Shown here: positions 1-12,765 of the stretch, in pieces | Layout of the letters: every line of letters starts with the position of its first letter | Numbering within the stretch: position 1 is the stretch's first letter | Assembly (NCBI GenBank): GCA_032164245.1 | Contig: JAVMKO010000010.1 | Span: 33,802,189-33,866,188, forward strand | Direction: 5' to 3' | Source of the DNA: Sternotherus odoratus | Lineage: Eukaryota; Chordata; Testudines; Kinosternidae | DNA: 64,000 nucleotides | Translations under genes and position numbers: made by a program | Notes under the pieces: model-generated | What the model was told of the DNA's origin: nothing | Seen by the model: the letters and a program-made list of their open reading frames with translations, nothing else | Database searches by the model: none

Positions 1-550
1 CCACCCCCTGCAGCATGTGCCAGTGACTTTGTAACATGTAGATGGCATCCCGGAAAGCAGCTCAGCACATCACAATACCACTGGGTGTGTGGACATGTCT
101 GGTGTAGTTCCTTGGGATCTGAAGACTGATTAGATATGTTGGGCCACAGCAAGCTCCAGGCCAACATCTGCTGCTTACATATCGGATCATGAAAAGCCCA
201 AGGAATTATTGGCTGGGTTTGGTAGGGTTGCAGGATGGTGTAAGTCACATGACATTGGGGCTCAGAGTTCTTTTGCCAGTGACTCTTTATTTTATTTTTT
301 TTTAGACACCAAACTAATAGTAACTTTAAAACTTTCATTAAACCTCCATAACAAAAATTAACAGAACCTGGCCCTATGACTCTGTGCTAAAGGTGCAATG
401 TTTCCTGGGGGCGAGAGAGAGTCTGAATTATAGTGAAGTTTCCCTGACATACCCATTATAAGACCCTGTTTTCATTTGCTTATCACTTTGCAAAACTTTA
501 TCCTTCTGAACTGAAATTTTCTATACAGGGTTTCTGCATTGGTGTGATTT
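1..550. other. No feature recognised
   Basis: Mixed-composition sequence with a T-rich tract near 280-304. I see no gene, repeat family or regulatory site that I can support. Confidence 0.5.
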
Positions 551-756
551 TTGAAGTTAAACCAGAGTGTGGGAGTACTGCGGTGGGCAGAACCCCAGGG
601 CAAAGGGCACCGGGGCCTGGGAGGGACACGGGGGCCAGTGACAGATAAGACACCGGCCTGCAGAGAGTGCTCCGGAGCTGGAAAAGAGCTAATTCCCAGC
701 CTTCCAGCAGGAAGCGCTGTGCGGGTGAGTCTCGCATCGCTACACTGGCCCACAAT
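551..756. other. GC-rich repeat-like segment
   Basis: An island of higher G+C next to the CR1 copy, with CACCGG and CAGCAGGAAGCGCTGTGCGG. The texture is that of a dispersed repeat, perhaps an LTR fragment, but I cannot name the family. The short ORFs on both strands here look like chance. Confidence 0.3.
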
Positions 757-2250
757 GAAAATATTGTGGAGACTGATTGATGATGAAATTGCGGAACTGT
801 TTACTATGGTTTGTAACCTGTCCTTTAAATCAGATTCTGTACCCAATGACTGGAAGATAGCTAATGTAACGCCAATATTTAAAAAGGGCTCTAGAGGTGA
901 TTCTGGCAATTACAGACTAAGTCTAATGTCAGTACTGTGAAAATTAGTTGAAACAATAGTAAAGAATAAAATTGTCAGGCATATAGGAGAACATAAATTG
1001 TTGGGCAAAAGTCAGCATGGTTTCTGTAAAAGGATTCTTTGAAGGGGTCACCAAACATGTGGACAAGGGGGATCCAGTGGACATAGTGTACTTAGATTTC
1101 CAGAAAGCCTTTGACAAGGTCCCTCACCAAAGGCTCTTATGTAAATTAAGTTGTCATAGGATAGGAGGGAAGATCCTTTCATGGACTGAGAACTGGTTAA
1201 AAGATAGGGAACCAAGAGTAGGAATAAATGGTAAATTTTCAGAATGGAGAGGGGTAACTAGTGGTGTTCCCAACAGGTCAGTCCTAGGACCAATCCTATT
1301 CAACTTATTCATAAATGATTTGGAGAAAGGGGTAAACAGTGAGGTGACAAAGTTTGCAGATAATGCTAAACTGCTCAAGATAGTTAAGACCCAAGCAGTC
1401 TGTGAAGAACTTCAAAAATCTCACAAACCTAAGTGACTGGGCAACAAAATGACAAATGAAATTTAATGTGGATAAATGTAAAGTAATGCACATTGAAAGA
1501 AATAACCCCAACTATACAAAAAATATGATGGGGGGCTAATTTAGTTACAATTTAATCCGGAAAGAGATCTTGGGGTCATCGTGGATAGCACTCTAAAGAC
1601 ATCCATGCAGTGTGCAGTGATAGTCAAAAAGCGAGCGGGATGTTAGGAATAATTTTAAAATGGATAGAGAATAAGACAATGTGCCCACATCTTGAATACT
1701 GCATACATATGTAGTTTCCTCATCTCAAAAAAGATATACTGGCATTAGAAAAGGTTCTGAGAAGAGCAACTAAAATGATTAGGGGTTTGGAACAGGTCCC
1801 ATATGAGAAGAGATTAAAGAGGCTAGGACTTTTCAGCTGGGAAAAGAGGAGATGGGGGATATGATAGAGGTATATAAAATCATGAGTGGTGTGTAGAAAG
1901 TGAATAAGGAAAAGTTATTTACTTGTTGCCATAATATAAGAGCTAGGGGCCACCAAATGAAATGAATGGGCAGCAGGTTTAAAACAAATAAAAGGAAGTT
2001 CTTCTTCACACAGTGCACAGTCAACCTGGGGAACTCCTTGCCTGAGAAGGTTATGAAAGCTAGGACTATAACAGGTTTTAAAAGAGAACTGGAAATGGCA
2101 GTTCTTGTGTTCCTGATATTTTTCTTGACACTTAAGGAATGGATTTGAACATACTGAAATACCAGGTAATGGTAAATTATTCCCTGGGGACAAATAGGAC
2201 CCAAGGTCTATAAAGTGTGGAACTATAAAATGTGGACCTTCATCCATCAC
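757..2250 (+). mobile_element. CR1 LINE, truncated and degenerate
   Basis: Reverse-transcriptase coding remnants run on the + strand. PNDWKIANVTPIFKKGS lies near 840-890 and DIVYLDFQKAFDKVPHQRLL near 1077-1136, with SGVPNRSVLGPILFNLFIND near 1260-1316. The catalytic FADD motif reads FADN (about 1354-1368). Downstream, fragments matching the C-terminal CR1 coding region continue in shifted frames to the end of the element. A short internal deletion removes the residues normally between HGF and FFEGV at about 1020-1040. There is no terminal octamer repeat, so the 3' end is probably lost. It cannot be active. Confidence 0.85.
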
Positions 2251-5231
2251 ATTTGTACATGAAGACCCAGCAAAAGGACATGTTTATTTATTCTTGCCAA
2301 GTTTGCTCATGTATGGACCTTCTGTTTAGCCCTGGCACTGCAAGGAGCTTTGGAAATGCCAAATATTCCTTTTCTCATCACAAAATGAAAACAACTTTTT
2401 GAAGTTATACCAAACTAAAGATAACTGTGAGTTTAGCAAATGGGAAAAGGTCATGAAAGTCAGAATGGTTAGAAATGAGAAGGAACTGAAATGCAATCTT
2501 ACCAAAGTACGCTCCAGCAAGCATACTGAGGGCCATACTCCCATCTAAATACCCGGAGACAGAAGCAGTGTTTGTGCCATGTTGAATCATGTAACCTACG
2601 TTTTATTAATAAACAGAAATTAAATTATTGATAGCACTCTCTTAAAGTTCCACAATTTTTAACTTCTTTCAACAGTTATTTCACAACCCGTTCTGCCGTT
2701 GTTATTAATCACTTGAAATTACCTCAGTGATGTCGTGTCTCAGAAGAGAAAAGTATTTCGCAAAAAGATGAGACGTCATGAAACACTTGAGATTTTTCTC
2801 TCATCTTCTGAGATGTAGACAATTTTATTCCTTATCAATGACAATTTCAAATATAAAGGTCATCTTACATCTTGACAAAGGATGAAGACACCCTTTGAAG
2901 ATATCGACTAAACTTCACACGCAAAAAAAGCACTGGTGTGACATCACACACCATGATTAAGAGCTAAAATCTCTTTGATAATCCTTCCTTTGCTGAGTTT
3001 GAGTTTCTTGCCACTGTGTCATGCTGATGAAACAGATGTGTTATGAAACCTTACAAATAAACAGTGATTGAAAAGGCAAGGTAGAAATTTTGGTTATGAC
3101 TTTCCAGAGCCTTCACTCAAAGAACATTCTAATAAATTACACTAACATTCTCCTAAATTATATTTCTGCAGCCCAGCATCTCCCACAATTTTTGACATTT
3201 GGGCGGCTCTCCTCTCTCTACAGCTTATAGAGGCAGATCAGAGGTTTGCAGCCACATGATCTGGCCATGTCCCCTCAGCTCTTGCTTGCTTCCAGTGTGT
3301 GGATAGTGGTTTTTACAGCTCCCACTTTCATACCTGCCTAAGATGGGATTTTTTGGGGGTCAAACTTTGGGGCAGTGGTGAGCAGTGATCTCCCCCCCCA
3401 TGCCAGTTTGGAACTCCCTGGAGCCTCGGAGGCACTGCCTCTCTACTGGCTCCTCTGCATCTTCCGGCCAGGCACAGCAGAGCAACCTAAAAAGCACTGA
3501 ATGAAATCCAAATGTTACTCAGCCTGTGAGACTGCCCTCTTGGGCTCGACATACAGTGGGTAACTTGTGCCCAGACTGCACCCAGCCTCCCATCCCTGAC
3601 TCTGTTAGGTCCCGGGGCTGTGAGTTGGACATGCATGTGGCATGCCCTGCCCACCAGAGCAGCTGTGACCCTAATGTGGGAAAAATGAACTGGAAGACTC
3701 AGGGCAGAGCAAGGAGTGGCACCAAAGACAAGGAGGACCTCAATCAGTTGACTCAGAGTAAGTCTGAAGGAGACCCTGAAGAAGAGAGAGGCAGCCTTGT
3801 GGAGTCACAAATCCCCTGCCCCCCCATCCTAAAATGGTTCCTGGACACCCTAAGGAAAGAAGCAGGTCTCATAAGCTAACCCATGCTCCTTCCCAATTTG
3901 AAAGGTAGTGCCATGAATGTGTTTCCCCTCCCCACTCCCATGGGGAATCTGATACTGCAGGCAAGGACTCAGAAAGAGATCCCATGAGAGGACTTCAGGC
4001 CCCCAGCAAGCTTAGCCGCACAAGGCCTCACCAGAGCCATGACAGAGCTCGTACACTGCCTAAGTGAGCAAAAAAACCCACAATCCCTCCACAAAAACAC
4101 TAAAAAATCATCAAAGCGAACAAAAAAGGGGCCCACTGGGTCATGGTGTGTATGGAGTTGTTGTAGGTAAATTCAACATGGGGAATAAGTGTCAGTCAAT
4201 TGTTCTAGTAGTAATTTAAGAAGCATTTTTGATTTTGCTCCAGGAACTGACCGTCCCTCTCTGCCTGACCTTTGGTGCTTGAGTGGTAAGCAGTTGAAAT
4301 TCACTCCAAAGTGGGAAACAAACTAGGAGCTCCAGTTGGATATTATGCTTGTGGGCAACCCATGAAAGTGAAGGACATTCTTTGAACAGGAAACAAGCTG
4401 TTTTCTGAGCAGTGGGGAGGCAGCGTCGTCATATCAGATGTACCATTGACATCAGGACATCAACTACAAGTAGTATCACAGTGTACCTTGAGAGGTGGTA
4501 GCTCCACGTGATGTCCATCAGCGCAATGACCCTAGGCTGAGGTGGAGTGGGCAAGGGTTGAAGGAGGCCCAGCAGTTTCACAAGGAGGATTTTGAGCTGG
4601 GCACAGAGGTCATAACCAAAGCATGGAGAGCCACCCACCAGAAACTCCTCGACAGCAGGGCCTGGATCTTGACTTGACCAAAGTGACTAGCTAGAGGAGC
4701 TTCGTGGAAGTAAGCAGCAGGTGGCGGGACAAGACCAGACCATGAGGCTGCAAAATTCTGATCCATCTCCTCGAGCTGCAGAAAGCGGAGGGCAACCTAG
4801 AGGTCAAGAACTATGGGAGATGCAGCTAGCAGAAAGGAAATTATCAGAAAGAAATTTTCCGTTCTGGCTAGAGATGAAAAAATGAGGCACTTACACAACA
4901 GCGGAGGCAGTGACATAACTGCTGTACTGCTATGGGATGGGCCTCCACACCACCACTGTCTCCTGGCTCCCATGAGAATGCTTTATTATGGAGAGGCAAC
5001 AATCCCTTTCCATAGTTAAGATGGCAACTGACTCAAAGCACGTTAGCACATTCTTAACTGCAAGTTCACGAGTGATCCCATTGAAAGGCCCCTGGAGATT
5101 GTGACAGTGGGTTAGACTGAGGGCAGTTAGAGTGTATGGTACCTCTGGAAGCACAGGAGGATTTGGGATTGTGGGATGAACCCATTAGTTGGATGTTTCT
5201 AATAAACTATTGTGTGCAGGGTAGTTGTAGC
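2251..5231. other. Upstream intergenic stretch, nothing recognised
   Basis: About 3 kb with no exon-like unit. A 117-codon open frame lies at 3526-3879 but has no recognisable domain and no splice or promoter context, so I do not call it a gene. Confidence 0.45.
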
Positions 5232-5339
5232 CATGGATACTAGAGAAACAAGGTGGGTGAGGTATGAAAGCATCTCTCTCACCAACAGAAGCTGGTCCAA
5301 TAAAAGATATTATCCCACCCACCTTGTCTCTCTGATAAG
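5232..5339. repeat. Interspersed repeat with inverted GGTGGGTGAG / CCCACCCACC motifs
   Basis: The segment contains ACAAGGTGGGTGAGGTATGAAAG and later AAAGATATTATCCCACCCACCTTGTCTCTCTGAT, so its ends form an imperfect inverted repeat. It is the same type of repeat as 39541-39640, which has GATCTTTTATTGGACCAG and CCAACATGGCTACAACAACAC in the opposite orientation. It is common in turtle and crocodilian DNA by my recollection; class unknown. Confidence 0.5.
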
Positions 5340-5744
5340 ATGAGCAGTCATGAAATAGATAACAATGGTGACATTTCATCTTTACTTTTCAGTGTTAATC
5401 CATTGTTCCAGGCTTTTTGCAAAGCTAGGAAGACAAGTCTGGATCTTGTATGCTCAGCTCACATTTTCAAGGTCTGCGTCCCTACCATAAAGGCTGGAAA
5501 CATATATTGTAGAGATGACACCTTGGGCTCTGGAGCACAATTCCTCAGCAAGGGGTGGATCCCAAAGCAGCTATCCATGGCATGCTGGCTATGGGCACTA
5601 TCACGACTGTTATTTCTGGCTCTGCGTCACTGAGAGGATGAGCATGTGGACAATTTCACACAATCTTTTAAATCAAAAGAATTCTGTGCATTCACATCCA
5701 CATGCACGTAGACACACAAATGACAACAGACAAATAGGTACTGC

Positions 5745-5800
5745 CACCCCCCCCACACACACACACACGGACACAGACACACACTATATGCACATACACC
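5745..5800. repeat. Simple repeat, (CA)n and C-run
   Basis: A run of C is followed by an interrupted ACACAC tract, continuing as looser CA-rich sequence to about 5900. The 147-codon and 68-codon frames over it are made by this repeat. Confidence 0.8.
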
Positions 5801-5899
5801 TACATACCGTAGATATACTGACTGTAAAAACATACTGTTACATGCCTATATTTATACACAGATGGGCATACACTGCACATATACAGACACACAAACACG

Positions 5900-7370
5900 C
5901 TAAATTCTTCCTATGTCCCAGGAGCTCAGTGCTGTCAACCCCTCCCAGATCTCTCTGATTCACCGGAGTTCAACTTTCAAATGTGAAAGTGAAGATGGTA
6001 CATCTTTTCCTGAAGGAAGGGACCCCAATCTCTCAGCCTCTTCTTGCACTATGCAAACTGAACTGATAAAACACAAAGCAACACTTCAGAGAGAAGAGTC
6101 TTCCCAGCTCATAAAGAAGCTGCCAGCTGCTTCCAAAAGCTCATTAACATCGATTATAGCCTCAGCAAAGGCTACTTGATAAGACTGAATGAGAAGCCTG
6201 AAGTGAGAGGCTTTGAAGATGCAAAGACCCAGAGTCTGTAAGTGAGGCCTCAGATTCTCAGAGATAAAAGCCGTCATTAAAAAGGCATAAACAAAGAGCA
6301 TCACAACTGTGCCACTATGTCTTCAGATTAAGGAGAAGGATGAAATAACCTTTTCCATAATGCCATTAGCATTTCCAGGGAAAACAACAGCATTTGAGGA
6401 GGTAGAGAAACGTATTTTCTTATCATTCAGAAAGGCCAAAGGTATTTATCTGATTTAATATTTTATAATTGATATTAAGCAACCCAGAAAAATAGGCAGC
6501 AAGTCTGAAGTTGGCTACAACCTTCTAGTGACGTGGAAGTGTACTCGATATCCCACCCCTAACCTACAGGATGGGGGGGGGGGTCTCACCAAAAACAGGC
6601 CTGTATGTCACACCCATCCCCAAGGCCTGTGCATAACTGGACTTTACTTCAGGTCATAGTTCACAAATCATAGCAGCTGTGCCAGGATTGGCAGACAGGC
6701 TCTTTCATGCTCATTAACTTACCCCACAACAAATATTCCACAATGACATCTCTGCTGTCTGTGAGACCAGTAATAGTTCACTAATCATAGCAGCTGTGCC
6801 AGGATTGGCAGACAGGCTCTTTCATATTATTTGGTGAAACTGAAGGGTTTGGTCCATGTCTTTAAAGCCCTCTATTCCCAAGTTCACCACAGGATGGCTT
6901 CTCCATGCATGATCGTGATCTTCCATGGCAGCTACATTCCATGGGAACAATGAAAATGTCATCCTCAAGATTGAGACTTGGGTGTGCCGGAGACAATTGT
7001 ATCTTGGAACTCAGCCTGAGAATCTAGAGCTCAGTGCTGGAGGAGATTTAGGATGACATAAACATCAGCATCTTCAGACCAGTGACAGTGATGGGTTCAG
7101 CAAGGATCAGTTTTAGATCTATCTAAATTACATGGTGCTGAGTGATAGATGCCAGACAAATTCAGGTGATAACAAGAAGTTCCCTATGTCTCTCTCCCTC
7201 TTGTTTCCCCACTTTGTAGTCAGGATTTGTTGCTGTTTCACTGTGTGGGGTTTTGTTATGTGGGAAGGCAGGACAAGGAATTGGGTTTTGCAATTTGTTC
7301 TGAAGATGCAGAGATTCATGGTGATCCTAATTTCCTTCTTGGCACAGGAACAAATGTGTATAATTTGGCC
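5900..7370. other. Upstream stretch, nothing recognised apart from the duplication
   Basis: Apart from the 54-base duplication at 6654-6825 and a G-run at about 6571-6582, I see no gene or named repeat here. Confidence 0.45.
6654..6825 (+). repeat. Direct duplication of a 54-base unit
   Basis: The unit CATAGTTCACAAATCATAGC...CTCTTTCAT occurs at 6654-6708 and again, with two or three changes, at 6772-6825, about 117 bases apart. The sequence between is different, so this looks like a local duplication with later divergence or a pair of repeat fragments. Confidence 0.75.
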
Positions 7371-7590
7371 ATGAACAAAGTCAGGCTGGATATTAGAACA
7401 AGGCTTGTATTCATCAGAGGAGTGAGGTTCTGGAATAGCCTCCTAATAGGAGTTGTGGAGGCAAGCAACTTAATTGGTTTGAGAGCTGGGCAGATTTAAA
7501 TGTAATTGTATAACAGGGTTGCTTGCGATAGTGAGGAGTAGACTCAACAGCCCTGAGGCTCACTCTGGTTTATGTCCTGTGTTCCTAAAG
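7371..7590 (+). mobile_element. CR1-like 3' fragment
   Basis: Sense-strand text such as GAGTGAGGTTCTGGAATAGC and ATTGGTTTGAGAGCTGGGCAG resembles the C-terminal coding and 3' region of CR1-type LINEs. It is short and degenerate. Confidence 0.45.
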
Positions 7591-7619
7591 CTCATGCTTA
7601 AGGGTTTTAGTTCCAAGTA

Positions 7620-8580
7620 TTTGGAGAGGGTTTTTTAATCTCCTTCCTTGAAGCATCGGGAATGGCCATGTATGATAAATAAAGGGGGAAGAGGTCCCTT
7701 TTATGGACACCCAGCCAGCCAGTTAGAGAACAGCTACCCAGAGGCATTTTATAGCTTTTTGCTTTATCTGTAAAGGGTTAAAAAGTCTGACTGCATGCAT
7801 AGGTAAAAGGAAGTGAGTGGGCACCTTGCCAAAAGAGCTAGAACTTTTAAATAATGAACAGGAACTCCCCTTTTGTCTCTGTGGCTGTTCTCCCAGAGAG
7901 TAGAGACAGGGCTGGACTAAGCTGTAAGAAGCTTTGAGCCAGGTATGAAAAACCATCAGATCATACCTAGAAACTACATATTTGAAACCCCAGATATGTA
8001 AATAATCAGGAAATGGCTAGAAAAATGCAATTCGATTTATCTTTATTATTTTTTTATGGTTTGCGAACTTCTCTGTGCTAACCCCAGGTGCTTTTGTTTT
8101 GCTTTGCTTGTATCCTTTAAGCTGGATCTCAAGAAAACCATTCTTGATGTTTAATTATTATAGTTGCCCTTTTAAAATCTAGCAATAGCCTAATTTCCAG
8201 ATGTATTTTCTTTGTTTTTAATACAATTTACTTTTTTTTAAGAACAGGATAAGGTTTTTTGTGCACATGTTAAATTAGCTGGTGGCAACAGCTGATTTAT
8301 TTTTTCTTCTCAGCTCTTCCCCAGAGGGGAGGTGAAAGGGCTTGAGGCTACCCCACAGGGAGGAATTCCCAAGTGTGCCTTCCTGGGTCTAAAGGAGTTT
8401 GGTGAGGGTTTTTTTGCACTTGGGTGGTGGCAGCATCTACCCATCCAAGGTCAGAGAGAAGCTGTAAACTTGGGAGTTTAATACAAGCCTGGAGTGACCG
8501 GTATTTTTAGAATCCTTCCAGGCCCCCACCTTCTGCACTTGAAGTGCCAGCATGGGGAATCAGCCTTGACCCCCATGGCT
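7620..8580 (+). mobile_element. LTR-retroelement-like non-coding repeat
   Basis: This matches, from memory, an abundant turtle repeat read on the + strand: TTTATCTGTAAAGGGTTAAAAAGTCTG near 7762-7790, AACCCCAGGTGCTTTTGTTTTG near 8080, a degenerate poly(A) signal (AATACAATTTAC near 8220), then GGTGGCAGCATCTACCCATCC near 8425. The promoter-like, poly(A)-like and leader-like order suggests an LTR with some leader. No coding domain is present. Assignment to a retrovirus-like class is tentative. Confidence 0.4.
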
Positions 8581-9045
8581 GCAGATGGGACACTAGGCAA
8601 GGTGGGCCAGATTTCTGATGTGTAACTGAGCATTCTCTCTCAGATGCTTGGCTGGATGGTTCTTGCTCACATGCTCAGAGGCTGATTACCATATGGGGTT
8701 GGGAAAGAATTTCCTCCCAGATCAGATTGGCATTGACTGTGGGGTTGTTTTTTAAACCTTCTTTTGCAGCATGTGGGTGTGGGTCACTTGCCAGGATTAT
8801 CGAGGTATATCTCATTAATCATTTGTCTGTCACCGGAGGGGTCTTGAGCATTGGTTCATCTTGGTTCCTCCTATTCTCTGCCTGTGGCACATAATAGTCT
8901 AGTCTCCTGTGGGTCTTATTTACTTTGGTTTCATTTGGGTTTAGCATGAGGTGGTGTTGGTGGCCTGTGAGATACGGGAGGTCAGACTAGGTGATCTACT
9001 GGTCCCTTGTGGCCTTAAACTCTATGACTGGGTTCCTAGGGGCTA
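8581..9045 (+). mobile_element. CR1 3' end
   Basis: The block GGGAAAGAATTTCCTCCCAG near 8701 and the tail ACTAGGTGATCTACTGGTCC ... CCTTAAACTCTATGACTGGG near 8985-9031 are the hallmark end of many CR1 subfamilies on the sense strand. It directly follows the LTR-like repeat. Confidence 0.7.
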
Positions 9046-9654
9046 TGATGATGATGCTTTGTGAGGAACAATTCATAAGGCATTGCATAGAATGTTGTGG
9101 TAAATACCCACTGACAAGATGCCATATGATGTGTTAGCTTCACTTGCTATTCTTCAATTTGTGATGAACGAGAGTTTGAATTAGGTAGTTTGTTTTGTTA
9201 CTGATGTTTTAATCACAGTGTTCTCCCTAGAGAAACACTTCTAGAGAGGAAGTGCTTAGACACCAAGAGCAGCATGGAGCCTGAGTGAAGCAGGCTTAGT
9301 GTGAGGTTTTTATAACCAGGTGTGCAGTATCTGGGATAGCAGAGAAACTCAAGGTTTGGAGCCCTATGCTGAATACACTGCAGTCAGATTTCCAGCACCA
9401 TTGCCAGAAAGTGCCTCTGAATTCCCATTGTTTTATTTCTGCTATATTACAGTGAGAACTCTAAGCTTTCTACACCAGAACTTTTTCCCCTCAAAGTATT
9501 TTATTACAGCTGGAAAAGCCCTCAAGATGGCCAGAAAGTGTAATACTTTAAAGAAATGGGAACAACAGCTACCATAGTAGAGACTGACATTGCATTATGA
9601 CACTTACAAACTACTTTGTCTAGCCTGTGAAGCATCACCATCAGGAGAGGAAAT
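9046..9654. other. No feature recognised
   Basis: Unremarkable AT-rich sequence. The 85-codon frame at 9320-9577 has no recognisable domain. Confidence 0.45.
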
Positions 9655-9935
9655 ACAAGAACATAGAAAATACTATGGAGGATAAACGCAGAGGAGCATC
9701 TAGCTCAATATCCTACCTCTGACCGTGACCAGTACCAGATGCTTCAGAGAAAGGTGCAAGAAGCCCCATAAAGGACAGTTATGGAAAAACCTTCCCAAGG
9801 GAAAATTTAGAGTTTAGCTCATAAGCCTTCTCCTTCAGCGTATTATTATATCCTATCTAATGTAACTGTGGATGTTATAGATATAAATCACCAGTCCTTT
9901 TTGGAATCTACTTATACCAAGCCCTTGGCCCCATT
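9655..9935 (-). mobile_element. CR1-type 3' fragment, reverse
   Basis: Text such as ATCTAGCTCAATATCCTACC and GACCAGTACCAGATGCTTCAG resembles the reverse-complement CR1-type tail (compare 59605 on, and the sense copy at 41800-42112 with CTCTGAAGTATCTGGTACCAGG). Diverged. Confidence 0.5.
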
Positions 9936-11697
9936 ATGGTAATCAGCCTTTCTGTTTGTCACTGGCATTCTTTGTATGGAGGCTCTTACCTAACAGTGAA
10001 ATGAGTGGCAAATGATTTCCAGCTACTTTCTCTTTGTCAGTATGACTTCACTGTTCAACAACTGCACTGTTCTGAAAATAAGTGAACCATGATTATTTCC
10101 TAAGAGAGATTGGAAAGACAGACCCGGTGTTTGCAAGCAGTCTGGTTGAGGGAAATATATTTTAGGACATCTGACAAACTACTGATCAAAACATTATGCA
10201 TATATAATATGTATCTGCATGAATCAGAAAGCATGCAGCATTTAAAAGCTGATATTTGTTTGTCCCATAGTTTAATATCTTATGTTGGCACGTCAGAGTA
10301 GCCACAGCACAATACAGTAGTATTATGACTGGTAGGACAGCATAACTGAGGGCAAGTGAGTGCCTAGCAGTATAAAAAAGCGAGGAAGACTCTCACATCC
10401 ACAGTTAGTATTCCACAGTGTGCCTACTTGTCACCACTATCTTTTCAAAAGGCTTTTGATTCTATTTGTACAGCCCTTTCCTGCTCTCATCATCACATCC
10501 CCTAACGTTTTTACTGGGGAAAAGAATTCTTCATAATAAGCCCTGTCATTTGTTTAATCTGAAAGACTTCTTTTCCACAACCCTTGTAATGGCTTTTCTT
10601 TCTTTCACTTTCTTTTCTCCTGGAGTTCAGTATGAAAAAAGGGAATTTCTCCCCTCGCAGCTCCTTTTACTGAGATTGTGTGCCCTGATTCTCTGTTCCA
10701 CTCTCTCCCCTCAACACCACCAGCCATTTGTACAGGATAGAAATCTAATGACACATATTCTGCCATAAGAGGAGGAAGTATCTTTTGATGCCAGGATATT
10801 CACATATTTTACCTGGAAGTAAAGGCAAATTTTGTCCAGAGCTGGGGAATGTAAGGCTGAAAATGTTCTGGTCCACAGCTCCATCTCAAATTCACAAGAC
10901 TCGAAGGGAGTCTGAGATCACACAAAATATATTGGGCCACTTTGAAACTTAAAACTATAGGAAATATTTTCAAATGTAAATAGCTAAAGGTAGTTGCTGA
11001 ATTTCAGAGTTGGGAATAAAAACTTTTGTTTAGGTATGGACCACGGACTGGGTGTCTAGCATTAGTCCGTGGGGAGGGGGGCGGGGGGGGGGCGAGGTTG
11101 TCATCTAAGGAGGGGATACACTAGGATTTCCAGACTTCCTATCCCTGAAGTAAAGGTGGGAGAGCATGCCAGCATATTTTTCCATTTGAAGCCCTGATGT
11201 GTGTAGGATAGGACCCAAGCACAGATGGGGAAGAGAGGGAGAATATAAACTCTGGGGGTCAGGAGAAGATGTAAGAGAAAGTCACTGGTACACTGGTGAA
11301 AGTGAGACCAGGTGCAGGTCTGCAGCTTGTCACAGCAGTACAGTTAAAGGGAGCTCAGGCGTGTGGGTCAGGCAGGCTCAGTGGTACCCCAGTTCAAAGT
11401 GGCACCTTGGGGGAAATCCATCACACCTATACATTGCTACACTGTTGTGTCCTGGCCCAAAAAGCATGGGAGGGCACAAAATTCACACTAGTAGGAGCTC
11501 AGATTGGTGATATCACTATTTCACAGAAATTACATGAGCTGCTGACTGGACAGGGTGCATCGAAAAGGCAAATTACAAAGAGAAAATAAAGACATAAGGC
11601 TGTTTTGTTGCTGTTTTAATCATCAAGAGGTCTTCAATACCTCCCTGCTAATAACAGACGAAGGCTGTGGGGAAGTTTCAAAAGTTTTGTAAATAAA
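9936..11697. other. Upstream stretch, nothing recognised
   Basis: No exon-like unit. There is a G-rich run at about 11073-11095. Open frames at 10466-10768 and 11199-11589 have no domain or context that would support a gene. Confidence 0.45.
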
Positions 11698-11783
11698 ACG
11701 AGGAAGACTGTAGCACCTTACGACTAACTATTTATTTCAGCATAAGCTTTCGTGGGCTATAGCCCACTTCATCAGATGCATGT
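11698..11783 (+). repeat. Interspersed repeat (GCATAAGCTTTCGTGGGCT family)
   Basis: The sequence runs from GAGGAAGACTGTAGCACCTTACGACTAAC through AGCATAAGCTTTCGTGGGCTATAGCCCACTTCATCAGATGCATG. The same core appears at 32184-32305 and, reverse, at 15735-15807. These are copies of a dispersed reptile repeat whose class I cannot assign. It includes a short inverted repeat GTGGGCTATAGCCCAC. Confidence 0.65.
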
Positions 11784-12753
11784 TTTGTAGGTCATCTTTA
11801 AAGCACACAAGAAAAAAGAGGGATGATTGTAATATGAAGATCTGCACCCTCTGAGGCTGGCACCTCAATATGTCACATCAAATGCCTTCAAGAGCTCCAT
11901 CAAAAGCACCCAGCTCTTGCCTGAACTGCAGTCTCAGGGCCCTACATTCATTCCATCTCCAGGGCACACAGATCCCTAGCCATGCTATTGACTGACTGGA
12001 GGATTGCGCCTATTGTTCCCTGCTGAAGACTGAGGCACTGGCCCCAAGGTGTGTGTTTCCAGGGAGGCCGCACAGCGGAGTCGTTCTCGTGTGACAGGCT
12101 GCTGGGGACAAGGCCCTGGGGTTATCCCCGAGGTGAACGCCAGCCGGGGGTATGAGGTACACAAGCCACCTGTGCCTCACCTCCTCTCCGCTCTCCTCAG
12201 CCAGGCAGCTAGCCCCGGGAGCGGCTCTCGGGCCGCACAGCGCGGGCCCGAGGGGACTGCAGAGCGCGGGCAGGGCAGGCGGGTCTCCCAGCCCGGGACC
12301 AGTCAGCGCCCTGCCCCGGGACCCGAGCACGAGGCAGCCCCCGGGACCGCGGGGAAGGGTCTGGGCTCCGGGGCTCGCCCCCAGGCCCCCTCGCCGGGCG
12401 CCGCCGTACGGACGGTGTGAGTCGCCGCGCCCAGACCTCAGCCACGCACGGCCCCTGTCACGCCACGGAGCGGCTGGAGAGCGGGCGGGCGGTGGGCGCG
12501 GAGGAGGGGCCCAGGCCTGCGGGCGAGCAGCTGGGCGGCGCGCACAGGGACGGACGGGCCCGAGCGGAGGGGGCGGGGCGGGGCGGGGCGGGGCGGTCCC
12601 TGGGGGCGCGGTAGGGAGCGGGGACGGGGCGGGGTCAGGGGTGGTTCGGTTCCCGGGGAAGAGAGGCGGGGGCGCGGCAGGGAGCGGGGGCGGGGCCAGC
12701 GGGGCGGGGCCGGAGGGGCGGGGCGGTCTTCCCAGGCTCGGCCCCGCCCCGCC

Positions 12754-12765
12754 GCCGCCATGTTG
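12754..12765 (+). promoter_or_regulatory. YY1-like site at the start of the leader exon
   Basis: GCCGCCATGTTG is the reverse complement of the AANATGGCGGC-type YY1 core. In TATA-less promoters YY1 sites of this orientation often lie just downstream of the start of transcription, which fits its place about 60-70 bases before the first splice donor. Occupancy is inferred only from the motif. Confidence 0.5.

Noticed and set aside
3526..3879. 117-codon open frame upstream of ZNF592
   Set aside because: No domain, no similarity I recognise, no promoter or splice context. Chance or old repeat sequence is more likely.
5515..5958. 147-codon frame rich in His/Thr
   Set aside because: Its second half is the CA-repeat region translated.
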